Origin: Tissierellales bacterium
Lineage (GTDB): Bacteria > Bacillota > Clostridia > Tissierellales > VENL01
Direction of reading: 5' to 3'
Assembly: GCA_028280805.1 (NCBI GenBank)
Contig: JANQLB010000134.1
Location: 1 to 64,000 of the forward strand
DNA: 64,000 bases
Shown here: piece after piece, positions 44,931-54,361 of the stretch
Numbering within the stretch: the stretch's first letter is position 1
Layout: every line of letters starts with the position of its first letter
The notes under the pieces: generated by a model
Databases searched by the model: none
The model's input: only the letters and a program-made list of their open reading frames with translations
What the model was told of the DNA's origin: nothing
Translations under genes and position numbers: made by a program

Positions 44931-44942
44931 ATGTCAATATAA
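44931..44942 (+). CDS. Three-codon leader ORF (Met-Ser-Ile)
   Basis: ATG TCA ATA TAA with AAGGTAAGG seven to eight bases upstream, about 25 bases after the predicted transcript start. Very short upstream ORFs are known before ABC-F resistance genes. Its stop codon is the first part of the pairing arm described next. Confidence 0.55.
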   Translation: MSI

Positions 44943-45201
44943 TCCTATTTAGTAAATATTAAATTAAATTTTATGTACGCCTATTTTTAAAATATGGGTT
45001 TATAGTTATTGCTTTTTACATTATGCTATGTATATTAAATTTAGTTTCTAGATAGGATTAATATAATAGATTTTTAATATGTATTATGAAGTATTTAAGT
45101 GTTCTATACAGATATTTATTTTCTGTTAACTTAGCTTTATTTTAGTATATCTATAAGAATCTATCAAACAATCCTCTCTAGAAAATATGGGAGGTTTTTT
45201 T
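44941..45201 (+). promoter_or_regulatory. Ribosome-mediated attenuator of the ABC-F gene
   Basis: Arm 1 AATCCTATTTAG (44941-44952) starts in the leader stop codon. Arm 2 CTAGATAGGATT (45049-45060) pairs with arm 1 over 12 bases (one G-U). Arm 3 AATCCTCTCTAG (45170-45181) also pairs with arm 2, 11 of 12. Arm 3 contains CCTCTC, which pairs with GGGAGG (45189-45194), followed by seven T's: a terminator that also hides the Shine-Dalgarno. A ribosome stalled on the three-codon ORF would cover arm 1 and favour 2:3, exposing the gene. Confidence 0.7.
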
Positions 45202-46857
45202 ATGCTTAAATTAGAAGGACTAAATATAAAAAAATATTATGGTGACAGACTAATATTAGATATAAAAGATTTAAAGATATATAGTAATGACCGAATTGGA
45301 ATAGTCGGTTTAAATGGTTCGGGTAAAACTACTTTAATGGATATATTATCTAAAAGTAAAACTCCAGATGAAGGCGTGGTTAAAATTTACGGAAACCATT
45401 CATATATTACTCAATTAGAACATCCTTTAGATGCACAGCTAAATTCAAAGATTGGAAGCTTTTTTAATATTAATAATATTAAAGATATAAAAAATCTAAG
45501 TGGTGGTGAAAAAACTAAATTAAAAATTGCACAAAGTATCGACAATTCCAGTGATATTTTATTTGCTGATGAACCAACATCTAATCTAGATATGAAAAGC
45601 ATAAAGATTTTAGAAGAAATTCTAAAAGCTTTTGATGGCTGTCTCATTTTAATTTCCCATGATAGACATCTATTAGACAGCCTATGTAATAAAATTCTTG
45701 AAATAGAAAATGGAACAGTTAAAGAATATAAGGGTAATTATTCAGATTATATACATCAAAAAAGAATGGAGATTGAGAGACAAAAACTTGAGTATGAAAA
45801 ATTCTCTAAAGAAAAGCAAAGACTTGAAAAAGCACTCCACGATGTAAACAATAAAGCTAGTTCAATGAAAAAAGCTCCATCTAGAATGGGAATTTCTGAA
45901 GCAAGACTTCATAAGGGTTTCACTTCAGGAAAGAAGGCTAAGATTCATCAAGCTACTAATTCTTTAAAAACAAGAATTGAAAAACTTGAAACGACAGAAA
46001 AGCCTAAAGAATCAGCTAAAACGCTGATTGATATACCTTCTGCAAGTAAGCTTCGCAGTAAAGTTGTTATTAGAGGAAGTAAGATTAGTAAGTCGTTTGA
46101 TAATAAGGTGTTATTTAAAGACATAGATTTAGAGATTAAAAATGGTGATAAAATAGCTTTGATAGGTGATAATGGCACTGGTAAGACTACTCTCATTAAT
46201 ATGATTGTATCTGGAAGTGAAAATATAAAAACTGTACCTAAAGCTAAGATTGCATATTTTAGTCAAGAGCTGGAGATTTTAGATGATAAAGATACTATAA
46301 TAGAAAGTGTAATGAAAAATAGTATTTACAATGAAACTTTTGTAAGAACTTTACTGGCAAGGTTGTTGTTTAGAAGAGATGATGTTTATAAAACTATTAA
46401 GGTTATCAGTGGAGGAGAAAAAGTAAAGACTGCTTTTGCGAAAATATTTCTTCAAGATATGAATTTAGTTATCCTTGATGAACCTACAAACTATCTTGAT
46501 ATTCATTCTATAGAATCCTTAGAGGATGTTCTTAAAGATTATACAGGTACATTACTTGTAGCATCTCACGATAGAAGATTTATAGATAAGGTCACCAACA
46601 AGCTATTTATTCTTGAAAATAAAAATCTTGTTGTGTACAATGGAAACTATTCCAGCTATTTAGATAATAAAAGGAATAAGATAAATAAAGAAAATAAGGA
46701 GAATTACAGAAGATTATTAGTACTACAAAATAAATTGTCTGAAATAAACTCTAGATTATCTATGCCTTCTAAAGATGAAGATATTGAAGCTTTAGACAGG
46801 GAATTTAATATTATTATTAAAGAAATCAACAGTTTAAAAAATATTAGACCAAAATAA
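45202..46857 (+). CDS. ABC-F ribosomal protection ATPase (Vga/Lsa/CplR-like)
   Basis: A soluble protein of 551 residues with two ABC domains and no membrane segments. Walker A GLNGSGKTT and GDNGTGKTT, signatures LSGGEKTK and ISGGEKVK, Walker B ILFADEPTSNLD and LVILDEPTNYLD. The linker of about 75 residues between domains (QKRLEKALHDVNNKASSMKK) and a C-terminal coiled coil place it with antibiotic-resistance ABC-F factors, which remove lincosamides, streptogramin A and pleuromutilins from the ribosome. ATG 45202, seven bases after GGGAGG, is preferred to ATG 45187, which overlaps that site. The attenuator upstream supports an antibiotic-induced role. Confidence 0.88.
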   Translation: MLKLEGLNIKKYYGDRLILDIKDLKIYSNDRIGIVGLNGSGKTTLMDILSKSKTPDEGVVKIYGNHSYITQLEHPLDAQLNSKIGSFFNINNIKDIKNLSGGEKTKLKIAQSIDNSSDILFADEPTSNLDMKSIKILEEILKAFDGCLILISHDRHLLDSLCNKILEIENGTVKEYKGNYSDYIHQKRMEIERQKLEYEKFSKEKQRLEKALHDVNNKASSMKKAPSRMGISEARLHKGFTSGKKAKIHQATNSLKTRIEKLETTEKPKESAKTLIDIPSASKLRSKVVIRGSKISKSFDNKVLFKDIDLEIKNGDKIALIGDNGTGKTTLINMIVSGSENIKTVPKAKIAYFSQELEILDDKDTIIESVMKNSIYNETFVRTLLARLLFRRDDVYKTIKVISGGEKVKTAFAKIFLQDMNLVILDEPTNYLDIHSIESLEDVLKDYTGTLLVASHDRRFIDKVTNKLFILENKNLVVYNGNYSSYLDNKRNKINKENKENYRRLLVLQNKLSEINSRLSMPSKDEDIEALDREFNIIIKEINSLKNIRPK

Positions 46858-46894
46858 AAAATAATTTTATTATTTAGTATCATATAATTAATCA

Positions 46895-46930
46895 TAGGGA
46901 ACTAAGGTTAATCAAAGCCTTAGTTCCCTA
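46895..46930. terminator. Bidirectional terminator after ABC-F
   Basis: TAGGGAACTAAGG, 10-base loop, CCTTAGTTCCCTA; overlaps the stop codon of the convergent gene. Confidence 0.85.
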
Positions 46931-47912
46931 TTGTTAAAAGATTACTGTTTGTTATCTCCATCCCGGTATTTAAACCTCTGTCATCTAATATAAGCTTCTT
47001 TTTTTCTCCTATTATTTTAAATAGCCTTATATTTACAATAGATTGCAGACTTTCTTCAACCCTGCCTTCCATCGCTCCATACTTAGGAGAATATAATTGT
47101 CCTACGTTTGTTTTAGTACCTTCAATTTCAAGTATATATTTTTTGTCTAAAACTACAACTTTAGCAATATTTTCGGTGACTAAAAGCTTCTCTAGTTTAG
47201 CACCAGTATAAGTGGCAAACCTATAAAGTTTTTCTTTATGTAAAAGCCCTATAATAAATCCTGTAAATTCTCCAGTTAACCAAGGTATTTTTGCTATAGA
47301 AGCAGTTAAAGATATTCCTTCATCCTTAAAATGATTAGACTGCATCCATACCCATGCTTTAGGAAATGATCTGCCCCAATCCTTTTCTATGTAGCCTTTT
47401 CCTCCACAAAAACTTACCTTCTGGTTATTGATATTTAAACTTCCATTGATACTGTGATTTAAGCTAACCACACCATGATAACATTCCATCTTAGGTACAA
47501 AGGTATACCATCCCATTATTCCCGGTGATAGCGGCTTTACTGGCCAAGGTGTTAATCCGTCAAATTCTAGTTCTCCTTTTATACTAATTGATTCGTTATT
47601 AATATTCAAAGTTATATTGTTATGGGAGAAATAATTGTCTCCAATATTTATTTCAAAATCTTTCTTAGAATATTGAAATTTATCTGAACTAAACTTTAAA
47701 TAGTAACTCTCACAAGTGTTACCCATTATTATTTGAATAAATGAATGAGAAGAATTATTAATCTTATCGATAGAAATACCGGGTATAAAAGCCATTATAT
47801 TTTTACTGTCTTTATCTACAAGCTTATAATACCATCCTTCAAAAAACTTTTTCTTTTTCCCATGTCCTTGAAATATTTCAGGTTTCCATATCCTCTTAAG
47901 TTTGTATATCAT
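46920..47912 (-). CDS. Tocopherol cyclase-like family protein
   Basis: A 330-residue protein of the PF14249 fold. The N-terminal FFEGWYYKLV and the central GGKGYIEKDWGRSFPKAWVW followed by MQSNHF are the diagnostic motifs. Bacterial anaerobes do not make tocopherol, so the true substrate is unknown; the fold suggests binding of a hydrophobic molecule. No signal peptide. It overlaps the ABC-F terminator and faces divergently the Fur-family gene. Confidence 0.83.
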   Translation of the reverse strand: MIYKLKRIWKPEIFQGHGKKKKFFEGWYYKLVDKDSKNIMAFIPGISIDKINNSSHSFIQIIMGNTCESYYLKFSSDKFQYSKKDFEINIGDNYFSHNNITLNINNESISIKGELEFDGLTPWPVKPLSPGIMGWYTFVPKMECYHGVVSLNHSINGSLNINNQKVSFCGGKGYIEKDWGRSFPKAWVWMQSNHFKDEGISLTASIAKIPWLTGEFTGFIIGLLHKEKLYRFATYTGAKLEKLLVTENIAKVVVLDKKYILEIEGTKTNVGQLYSPKYGAMEGRVEESLQSIVNIRLFKIIGEKKKLILDDRGLNTGMEITNSNLLTIGN

Positions 47913-48053
47913 TTTCTCACCCTTTTCTCATTATTTTTTTATTTTTATTAAATTATTTCATATTTAATTACTTTATACCCAATATTAAATTGAATATATA
48001 TATTAATTATTGTAAAATATAACTACAGCAAAAACTTATTTGGAGGTTATTTT

Positions 48054-48482
48054 ATGATTAATAAAGACATCTTACAAAATAAATTAAAGGACAAAGGTTT
48101 TAAAATAACTGACCAAAGACTTGCAATAATAGATGTATTATTAGAACATAAAAACCACTTTATAAGTGCTGAAGAAATTTATAAAAAAGTCAGTGTTAAT
48201 CTTCCTAAGACTAACTTTTCAACTATATATCGAAATCTTGAAATCTTTGAAGAAATAGATATAATTCACAAGACAACTTTAAGCGGCATAACTGCTATAT
48301 ATGAATTGATATGTAACAACGAACATCATCATCATATTATCTGTAAGAACTGTGGAAAAACAGAAATAATTGACTTCTGTCCATTTGACCACATAAAGAG
48401 TCAGATAAATAAAAAAAGTTTCGTACTAACAGGTCATAAATTTGAATTATATGGATATTGCAATAGATGTTTAAAAAAATAA
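48054..48482 (+). CDS. Fur-family metalloregulator (Fur/Zur/PerR)
   Basis: A 142-residue repressor with winged-helix DNA-binding domain (FSTIYRNLEIFEEIDII), the metal-sensing HHHHIICKNCG and a structural zinc site formed by CKNCG and CNRC. Which metal it senses cannot be read; the closely spaced histidines before CxxC occur in several subtypes. The ATG follows GGAGG. A Fur-box lies 13 kb away before a DUF2325 gene. Confidence 0.9.
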   Translation: MINKDILQNKLKDKGFKITDQRLAIIDVLLEHKNHFISAEEIYKKVSVNLPKTNFSTIYRNLEIFEEIDIIHKTTLSGITAIYELICNNEHHHHIICKNCGKTEIIDFCPFDHIKSQINKKSFVLTGHKFELYGYCNRCLKK

Positions 48483-48527
48483 AGGACATGATATACTATC
48501 ATAATCCCTCATTTTTTTAGTACTGGA

Positions 48528-49406
48528 TTAGCTTTTACTTATTTCTTTAACTAAATCTTGTAGATATTTTCTGAAATCATCTTTTAATTCTTCTCTGTTA
48601 AGAGCAAATTCTACAGTAGCTTTTAAAAAACCTAATTTATCTCCAACGTCATACCTTATACCATCAAATAAATAAGCGTACATATCTTCTTTCTTAGAAA
48701 GCTCTTTTAAAGCATCTGTAAGTTGTATCTCTTCATCTTTACCGGGCTTTGTTTTCTCTAATATCTCAAAAATCTCAGGAGTAATTATATATCTTCCCAT
48801 TATGGCAATATTTGAAGGAGCTTCTTTTATTGAAGGTTTCTCCACCAAGTCATTTACGGAAAATATTTTATCTTTTATATAATCCCCTTTAACAATTCCG
48901 TATTTACTAACATCTTCATCCCTCACCTTTTGGACCCCAAGTATTGTAGATTTAAATTCATTATAAACCTCAATCATTTGCTTTATACAAGGCTTTTTTG
49001 AGTGAACTATATCATCACCTAGAAATACAGCAAAAGGTTCATTGCCTATAAAATTCTTAGCACAGTAAATTGCATGCCCTAGACCTTTAGGTTCTTTCTG
49101 CCTAATATAATGAATATTTGCCATTTCTGAAATATGTTTTGCTACTTTTAATAGTTCGGTTTTACCTTTTTTTTCAAGAACTAATTCTAATTCTATGGAT
49201 CTATCAAAATGATCTTCAATAGATTGTTTATTTCTTCCTGTAATAATCAAAATATCTTTAATGCCTGATTCTATAGCTTCTTCAATAATATATTGTAAAG
49301 TAGGTTTATCTACAATTGGGAGCATTTCCTTTGGCTGGGCTTTTGTAGCAGGTAAAAATCTTGTACCTAAACCTGCCGCCGGTATGATAGCTTTTGTAAT
49401 TTTCAT
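48528..49406 (-). CDS. galU: UTP-glucose-1-phosphate uridylyltransferase
   Basis: GalU makes UDP-glucose. The signature AAGLGTRFLPATKAQPKEML at the N-terminus, FLGDDIVH and LVEKPSIKEAPSN are intact in 292 residues. It lies 21 bases downstream of the flippase-like gene on the same strand, ending a run of six genes for glycolipid and envelope work, and would supply the sugar donor for the two glycosyltransferases there. Confidence 0.95.
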   Translation of the reverse strand: MKITKAIIPAAGLGTRFLPATKAQPKEMLPIVDKPTLQYIIEEAIESGIKDILIITGRNKQSIEDHFDRSIELELVLEKKGKTELLKVAKHISEMANIHYIRQKEPKGLGHAIYCAKNFIGNEPFAVFLGDDIVHSKKPCIKQMIEVYNEFKSTILGVQKVRDEDVSKYGIVKGDYIKDKIFSVNDLVEKPSIKEAPSNIAIMGRYIITPEIFEILEKTKPGKDEEIQLTDALKELSKKEDMYAYLFDGIRYDVGDKLGFLKATVEFALNREELKDDFRKYLQDLVKEISKS

Positions 49407-49427
49407 TTTAACATCTCCTTTAAAAAA

Positions 49428-50453
49428 TTACTCTTCTAAAACAACTTTTTTCTTAGTTCTAATGATATAGTCAACTATTGTTACAGAGCCACTTACTACT
49501 ATGTTCAGATAATAGCTTATTACTCTCCACAATAAAATTGCATACATCAATACATTACTACTAAAGAATACATTAAAAAGTATAAAGAATCCTCCCTCTG
49601 CTGCTCCAGCAGTCCCCGGGGTCGGTATGAAAGACACTGCCATGTAAAGCAAAGACTGTATTGATATAATATCTAGATACGTAGCACTTTCAAAATTTAA
49701 AGCTAAATAGATAAAGTATGTTATGCTAAAGTGGAACGTTAATTGTATTATCGTAATAAGAATAATTCTTAATGCCATTCTTTTGTTCTTTATGATTTTC
49801 TTAATACTACACATATACTCCGATATATGGTGATCTAGCTTTACCTTATATTTTTCAGTATTTTTTACGAGTTTAATTAATGAAAGAAAATTTAAAATGA
49901 ATAAAGCAACTTTTTTAATAATCTTATCATTAAAAAATAATCCAGAGATTATTATTAATCCAGCAAAATTTAGAACTATACCTGTAACTACAAAAGGTAA
50001 TGCTACTTTAATCCTGCTGTATACAAAACTTATCTTAAGTATGAACATTACAATTGAATATAATGTTACAACTACTTGATAAATAATAAATTTATTAATT
50101 AATACTGATGTAGCCTTACCAATAGGTATAGAATCTTTTACCATAGAATAAACCTGAGCAGGTTGTCCTCCGGTAGCAAATGGAGTAATAGAACTAAAAT
50201 ACTGCCCAATCATTGTTAACTTAAATGATTTGGTTATATTCCCCTTTAAATTCATCATTTTCTTTATATTATAGATAATAGTTGCATCACATATCCAAAA
50301 TCCCAGCATACATAAAACACTTAAAATTAAATAATATTTATTTGTGGTGTTAAAAAGCCTAGGTATTTGAGATAAGTCGTCACTTTTTACAAGTATCCAT
50401 ATTGTTATTACAAACATTAAAATTACAAATCCACAATTTAGTATTTTCTTCAT
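49428..50453 (-). CDS. Lysylphosphatidylglycerol synthase TM-like / UPF0104 flippase-like membrane protein
   Basis: A 341-residue protein with about eight membrane helices, matching the flippase domain family found in MprF and in standalone UPF0104 proteins. The conserved loops TPFATGGQPAQVYSM and SFIPTPGTAGAAEGGF are diagnostic. It lacks the synthase domain. It overlaps the YkoP-like gene by four bases. A role in moving a glycolipid or phospholipid across the membrane is inferred. Confidence 0.88.
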   Translation of the reverse strand: MKKILNCGFVILMFVITIWILVKSDDLSQIPRLFNTTNKYYLILSVLCMLGFWICDATIIYNIKKMMNLKGNITKSFKLTMIGQYFSSITPFATGGQPAQVYSMVKDSIPIGKATSVLINKFIIYQVVVTLYSIVMFILKISFVYSRIKVALPFVVTGIVLNFAGLIIISGLFFNDKIIKKVALFILNFLSLIKLVKNTEKYKVKLDHHISEYMCSIKKIIKNKRMALRIILITIIQLTFHFSITYFIYLALNFESATYLDIISIQSLLYMAVSFIPTPGTAGAAEGGFFILFNVFFSSNVLMYAILLWRVISYYLNIVVSGSVTIVDYIIRTKKKVVLEE

Positions 50454-51001
50454 TTTTTTATTTGCCTTTCTTTACATTTTCTTTGAAGCAGTTTTTCTTT
50501 AGTAACCCAATACTCTTTAATATATCTAAAGGATGAATTTATCGTTTTTTCTTTGGGACTAAACACGATACGTAAAATATTCATCCAAAGACTAATCAAA
50601 GTTGATTTTACTGTTTTTTTAACATCTAAGATTGTAAAACCCTGCCTTTTTAATATTCCATGAAAAAGTGTTTTGCCATAATATGCCTTTATGCTGCTAA
50701 ATGTTTCATCTTCTTTAATTGCATAATGTAAACAATCCAATTCATGATTAACAATTCTAAAAAGCTTACTAATATTAGCATTTCCTAATTTATCAGTTTT
50801 AAGATTATCTAAATGAATTTCACCTACCAAGTCCCCCTTTTTAATTATTGTATTACAAGGCAATTTAATTGTTCTTCCTTTATATATGTGAGGGGCTATG
50901 TAAAACATATTATTTTTAGATTTAGGTATATAAAGCCAGTTGTTAGAATTAACAATTCTTTTTTCAAATTTTTCTAATAAGCTTTTAGCTGCATTCTTCA
51001 T
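50450..51001 (-). CDS. YkoP-like protein
   Basis: A 183-residue basic soluble protein. The central segment YKGRTIKLPCNTIIKKGDLV followed by GEIHLDN resembles the YkoP family of Bacillus, whose function is unknown. It is locked between the polysaccharide deacetylase gene (17-base overlap) and the flippase-like gene (four-base overlap), so it is translated in step with both. I am moderately sure of the family and do not assign a reaction. Confidence 0.55.
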   Translation of the reverse strand: MKNAAKSLLEKFEKRIVNSNNWLYIPKSKNNMFYIAPHIYKGRTIKLPCNTIIKKGDLVGEIHLDNLKTDKLGNANISKLFRIVNHELDCLHYAIKEDETFSSIKAYYGKTLFHGILKRQGFTILDVKKTVKSTLISLWMNILRIVFSPKEKTINSSFRYIKEYWVTKEKLLQRKCKERQIKK

Positions 51002-51692
51002 AATCTACACCTTCCAATATCTTATCTATGCCTACAAAATTATATCCCATTTCTTTGAGTTTTGGAATTGCATCCTCAAGTGCATCTATAGTTCTTAAAG
51101 GAGCTTCTTTAGCTCCATTACTATCATGTAATAAAACAATGTCCCCTGCTTTTATATTATTAACTATATTACTTTCAATATCGTTACTTGTTACAAACCT
51201 GCTCCAATCTTTGGGAGTTAATGACCACAAAACAGTTATAAGTTTATATTTATCAGCATTATATTGAGTCAACATATTAAATTTTCCCCAAGGAGGTCTG
51301 AAAAAACGTACCTTTACACCTAGTTTTTTAACTATGTTAATGGATTTAGAAAAATCCATTTGTGTTTCCCATGGAAAACTAAGCCACGCACTTTTATGAT
51401 TTAATGAATGAAGACCTATACTATGACCTTCTTTAATTATTCTATAAAAAATTTCCTTATTTCTAACTGCCTTCTCTGCTACTACGAAAAAGGTAGCTTT
51501 AACATTATTTTTTTTAAGTAAGTTCAGTAATATAGGGGTATACTTTTTATCTGGACCATCATCAAATGTTAAAGCAATTTCATTATTAGATTTAAGTCTC
51601 CTTATTACCTTGTTTGAGATTTTGGTATTATAATAATTAGGAATAATTATGTATACTAAAGAGACTATTATAATAAATAATAATATCTTCAT
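50985..51692 (-). CDS. NodB-type polysaccharide deacetylase
   Basis: A 235-residue protein with one N-terminal membrane anchor and a NodB catalytic domain: TFDDGPD (metal and catalytic Asp), HSLNHK, RPPWGKFN and LLHDSNG. Such enzymes remove acetyl groups from peptidoglycan or another N-acetylated glycan outside the membrane. It overlaps the YkoP-like gene and follows the second glycosyltransferase gene by 22 bases. Confidence 0.9.
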   Translation of the reverse strand: MKILLFIIIVSLVYIIIPNYYNTKISNKVIRRLKSNNEIALTFDDGPDKKYTPILLNLLKKNNVKATFFVVAEKAVRNKEIFYRIIKEGHSIGLHSLNHKSAWLSFPWETQMDFSKSINIVKKLGVKVRFFRPPWGKFNMLTQYNADKYKLITVLWSLTPKDWSRFVTSNDIESNIVNNIKAGDIVLLHDSNGAKEAPLRTIDALEDAIPKLKEMGYNFVGIDKILEGVDYEECS

Positions 51693-51714
51693 TTTTACAA
51701 CTTCCTTTATAAGT

Positions 51715-52863
51715 TTAATTTATATTGTAGTAGTTCTGTGAATTATACATAGAATATAAACTAATAATATTCTTTGAAAGATTCTGCATATCAATATCTT
51801 TACTTATTCTAATTATATTATTAACCATTTCTGTTCTTAAGCTATTATATTCTAAATACTCATAAAGCTTAAGCTTTAGTTCATCTATGTTATTAGCTAC
51901 ACAGCCAATTCTTTTACTTGATATAAATTTACAATTTTCAATCTCCTGACCTAATATAGGTTTATATACTATAATTGGAGTTTTACTTGCTATTGCCTCA
52001 AATAGTGTAACTCCTCCAGCCTTTGATATTAGGACATGAGAATTTCTCATATATTTATAAACATTATCAACATAACCTAAGAGAATTATATTTTTTAAAT
52101 CTTTATACTGACTTAACTTATTAAATAATTTTTTGTTATTAGCTGTTATAATTATTGTTTTAACGTTGTCATAATTATTTAACCATTGGTAAAAATTTAT
52201 ATCGTCAGGTATAAGACCCATTCCACCTCCCATCATTAAAATTACAAAATCATTACGACTAATTCCTAAATCTTTTAGTAAATCATTATCACACTCTGAT
52301 TCTAAAAAACCTTTTCTAATTGGGATTCCTGTAACTACAATATCATTTCTATTTATACCTTTATTTATAAGTTTTTCTTTTACTTCTTTAGTTGCAACAA
52401 AGTACCTGTCTGTATTTGGATATATCCATTCCCACCTATCAACAACATCAGTTATACAGGTTACAAGAGATATATCCTGATTGTATTTTTCTTTAAACTT
52501 AGATACCAAACCAGAACACATCGGGAATGTGGAAATAATAATCTTAGGTCTTTTTTTAAATATGAATTCTGCAAACTTTGATAAACAAAGTGTATAAATT
52601 ACATCATCAGCTTGTGAGATTTTATTATCATTTCTTTTATAATAAAAGTAATTATATATATCACAACTGTTTTTTATAAGTAATTCATATCCTTTATATA
52701 TGCTTTTACAAAGATTTGGACTTATTATCTCATATATATCAGCAATATCAATTTTTAAATTTTCATTAAGTTGTTCAATTTCTTCCTTAATTGCCTTTGA
52801 AACAGAAATATGTCCTGATCCAAAGGTAGCAGTTAAGATTAAAATATCGGTATTATTACTCAT
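51715..52863 (-). CDS. MGDG synthase/UgtP-like glycosyltransferase 2
   Basis: A 382-residue GT-B enzyme of the MGDG synthase family (GT28-like): N-terminal TATFGSGHISVSKAI, and donor-binding SKAGGVTLFEAIASKTPIIV. It transfers hexose from UDP-sugar to diacylglycerol or monoglucosyl-diacylglycerol. The Gly-rich loop (FGSGH) differs slightly from that of its neighbour, so the two probably carry out successive steps. It follows the other enzyme by 19 bases. Confidence 0.85.
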   Translation of the reverse strand: MSNNTDILILTATFGSGHISVSKAIKEEIEQLNENLKIDIADIYEIISPNLCKSIYKGYELLIKNSCDIYNYFYYKRNDNKISQADDVIYTLCLSKFAEFIFKKRPKIIISTFPMCSGLVSKFKEKYNQDISLVTCITDVVDRWEWIYPNTDRYFVATKEVKEKLINKGINRNDIVVTGIPIRKGFLESECDNDLLKDLGISRNDFVILMMGGGMGLIPDDINFYQWLNNYDNVKTIIITANNKKLFNKLSQYKDLKNIILLGYVDNVYKYMRNSHVLISKAGGVTLFEAIASKTPIIVYKPILGQEIENCKFISSKRIGCVANNIDELKLKLYEYLEYNSLRTEMVNNIIRISKDIDMQNLSKNIISLYSMYNSQNYYNIN

Positions 52864-52882
52864 TTACCATTCCCCATTTATA

Positions 52883-53983
52883 TTAATATTGTAAAATAAG
52901 TTTATCTGCTAACTCAATTATACTCTCTATTGAATATTTTTGTGATAACTCCTTCATTTTATCTCTCATGTCTTTCAATTTGTCTGGATTTTCAATTAAA
53001 TAATCTACAATATACTTAATTTCTTTTTTATCGCTGGTTTTAATGGCAACACCTGACTTAACCAAAAAATCAGCATTTTCCTCTTCCTGACCCGGAATAA
53101 GATAAGGAATAATCATAGGTATATTTTTTACTATTGATTCAGTGACTGTTAAACCACCGGGTTTAGTAATAATAATATCTGATTCATCCATTAATTCTGC
53201 TATTTTATCAGTGAAGCCATAAAGTTTGATCTGTTTATTAATTGGATTATTATCTATAAAACTTTCTAAACTTTTTTTCAAGTCCTCATCATTACCACAA
53301 ACAATAACAAGTTTAAAGTTGTTGGAGCTTTCAAGTAAGTTTTTAAAAACCTTATTCATGGATCTAACTCCCATACTTCCACCCATTAATAAAATCTGAA
53401 ATATATCTTTTTGACTTTTCTCTTTATTATTCTCTAAAAACGCTCTTTTTACCGGTATTCCATAAGGATATAAAATTGCCCTTGATATACCTCTATTCGC
53501 CAAGCTTTCGCAAGTATATTCACTACCTGTAATATAAGCATCTACATATTCATTAATATAAGTTTGATGGGCTTCAAAATCAGTTACAATTGAAATAAAT
53601 GGTATATCAATTGTTTTCTCTCTTTTAAGCTTGCCAACTATATCTACAATAAAAGGGTGTGTCCCAATAATTAAGTTGGGATTATGTCTTTGTATAATTT
53701 TATTTATTTCACCACAAACTACCTTTGTTATCGGACTGGTAATATGGGTATTTATTTTTTCAAAATCACTAAGTTTATATAATCCGCCATAAACTTTAGG
53801 CATTTTATTTGCTAAAACTTTATATCCATCAGAGATAAGAGTATTAAGAACACTACTGGTTTCCTTTAGCATATCTACTTTAAAAGCTTCATATCCATTA
53901 TTTTTAAATTCTTCTACTAGAGATGCTGCTGCTTGGTTATGGCCACCTCCAGTGGATGCAGTAAAAATTAAGATTTTTTTCAT
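52883..53983 (-). CDS. MGDG synthase/UgtP-like glycosyltransferase 1
   Basis: A 366-residue GT-B enzyme: N-terminal ASTGGGHNQAAASLVEEF, MGGSMGVRSMNKVFKNL and TKPGGLTVTESIVKNIP. It makes glucosyl-diacylglycerol glycolipids at the membrane from UDP-glucose, by family. It is the first gene of the run that ends with galU. About 31% identity-looking resemblance to the next gene suggests an old duplication, judged by eye only. Confidence 0.87.
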   Translation of the reverse strand: MKKILIFTASTGGGHNQAAASLVEEFKNNGYEAFKVDMLKETSSVLNTLISDGYKVLANKMPKVYGGLYKLSDFEKINTHITSPITKVVCGEINKIIQRHNPNLIIGTHPFIVDIVGKLKREKTIDIPFISIVTDFEAHQTYINEYVDAYITGSEYTCESLANRGISRAILYPYGIPVKRAFLENNKEKSQKDIFQILLMGGSMGVRSMNKVFKNLLESSNNFKLVIVCGNDEDLKKSLESFIDNNPINKQIKLYGFTDKIAELMDESDIIITKPGGLTVTESIVKNIPMIIPYLIPGQEEENADFLVKSGVAIKTSDKKEIKYIVDYLIENPDKLKDMRDKMKELSQKYSIESIIELADKLILQY

Positions 53984-54136
53984 TTTAGTTCCCCTTTCTC
54001 AAAACCAAGTATGAAATCTATTATCAATATTTCATACTATCACAGTCATATGTTACTTTCATTAAGATTTAGTAAAACAATTAAGTTGTAAAATTTTAAC
54101 TGATTTTTTAATGTACTTTCAAAATTTAAACATTTT

Positions 54137-54352
54137 TCAAATGTCTAAAATACTAAAAATGTTCTTCATGTAATCATAAAGATTTGTATGATTGTAAATT
54201 AAGTAAATAATTAACCCAATTATTAAAACTTTAAATATTAGACCCAAAAACTTTTTTGCAATCTTAAAAAGTATAACAATTACAATAACAGCTATAAAAA
54301 TTATTAAGAAACTGGATTCTAAGTTTAATATACCAGTCAGAAAACCCTCCAT
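54137..54352 (-). CDS. Small hydrophobic membrane protein
   Basis: A 71-residue protein with two membrane segments (FLIIFIAVIVIVILFKIA and IFKVLIIGLIIYLIY) and little else. ATG 54352 is preferred because GGAG lies eight bases upstream; GTG 54361 overlaps that site. No family recognised. It lies alone, 150 bases upstream of the glycosyltransferase run on the same strand. Confidence 0.6.
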   Translation of the reverse strand: MEGFLTGILNLESSFLIIFIAVIVIVILFKIAKKFLGLIFKVLIIGLIIYLIYNHTNLYDYMKNIFSILDI

Positions 54353-54361
54353 AAAATCCAC

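Noticed and set aside
45187-45201. ATG 45187 as start of the ABC-F gene
   Set aside because: The codons after it are the Shine-Dalgarno itself; ATG 45202 lies at ideal spacing and fits family length.
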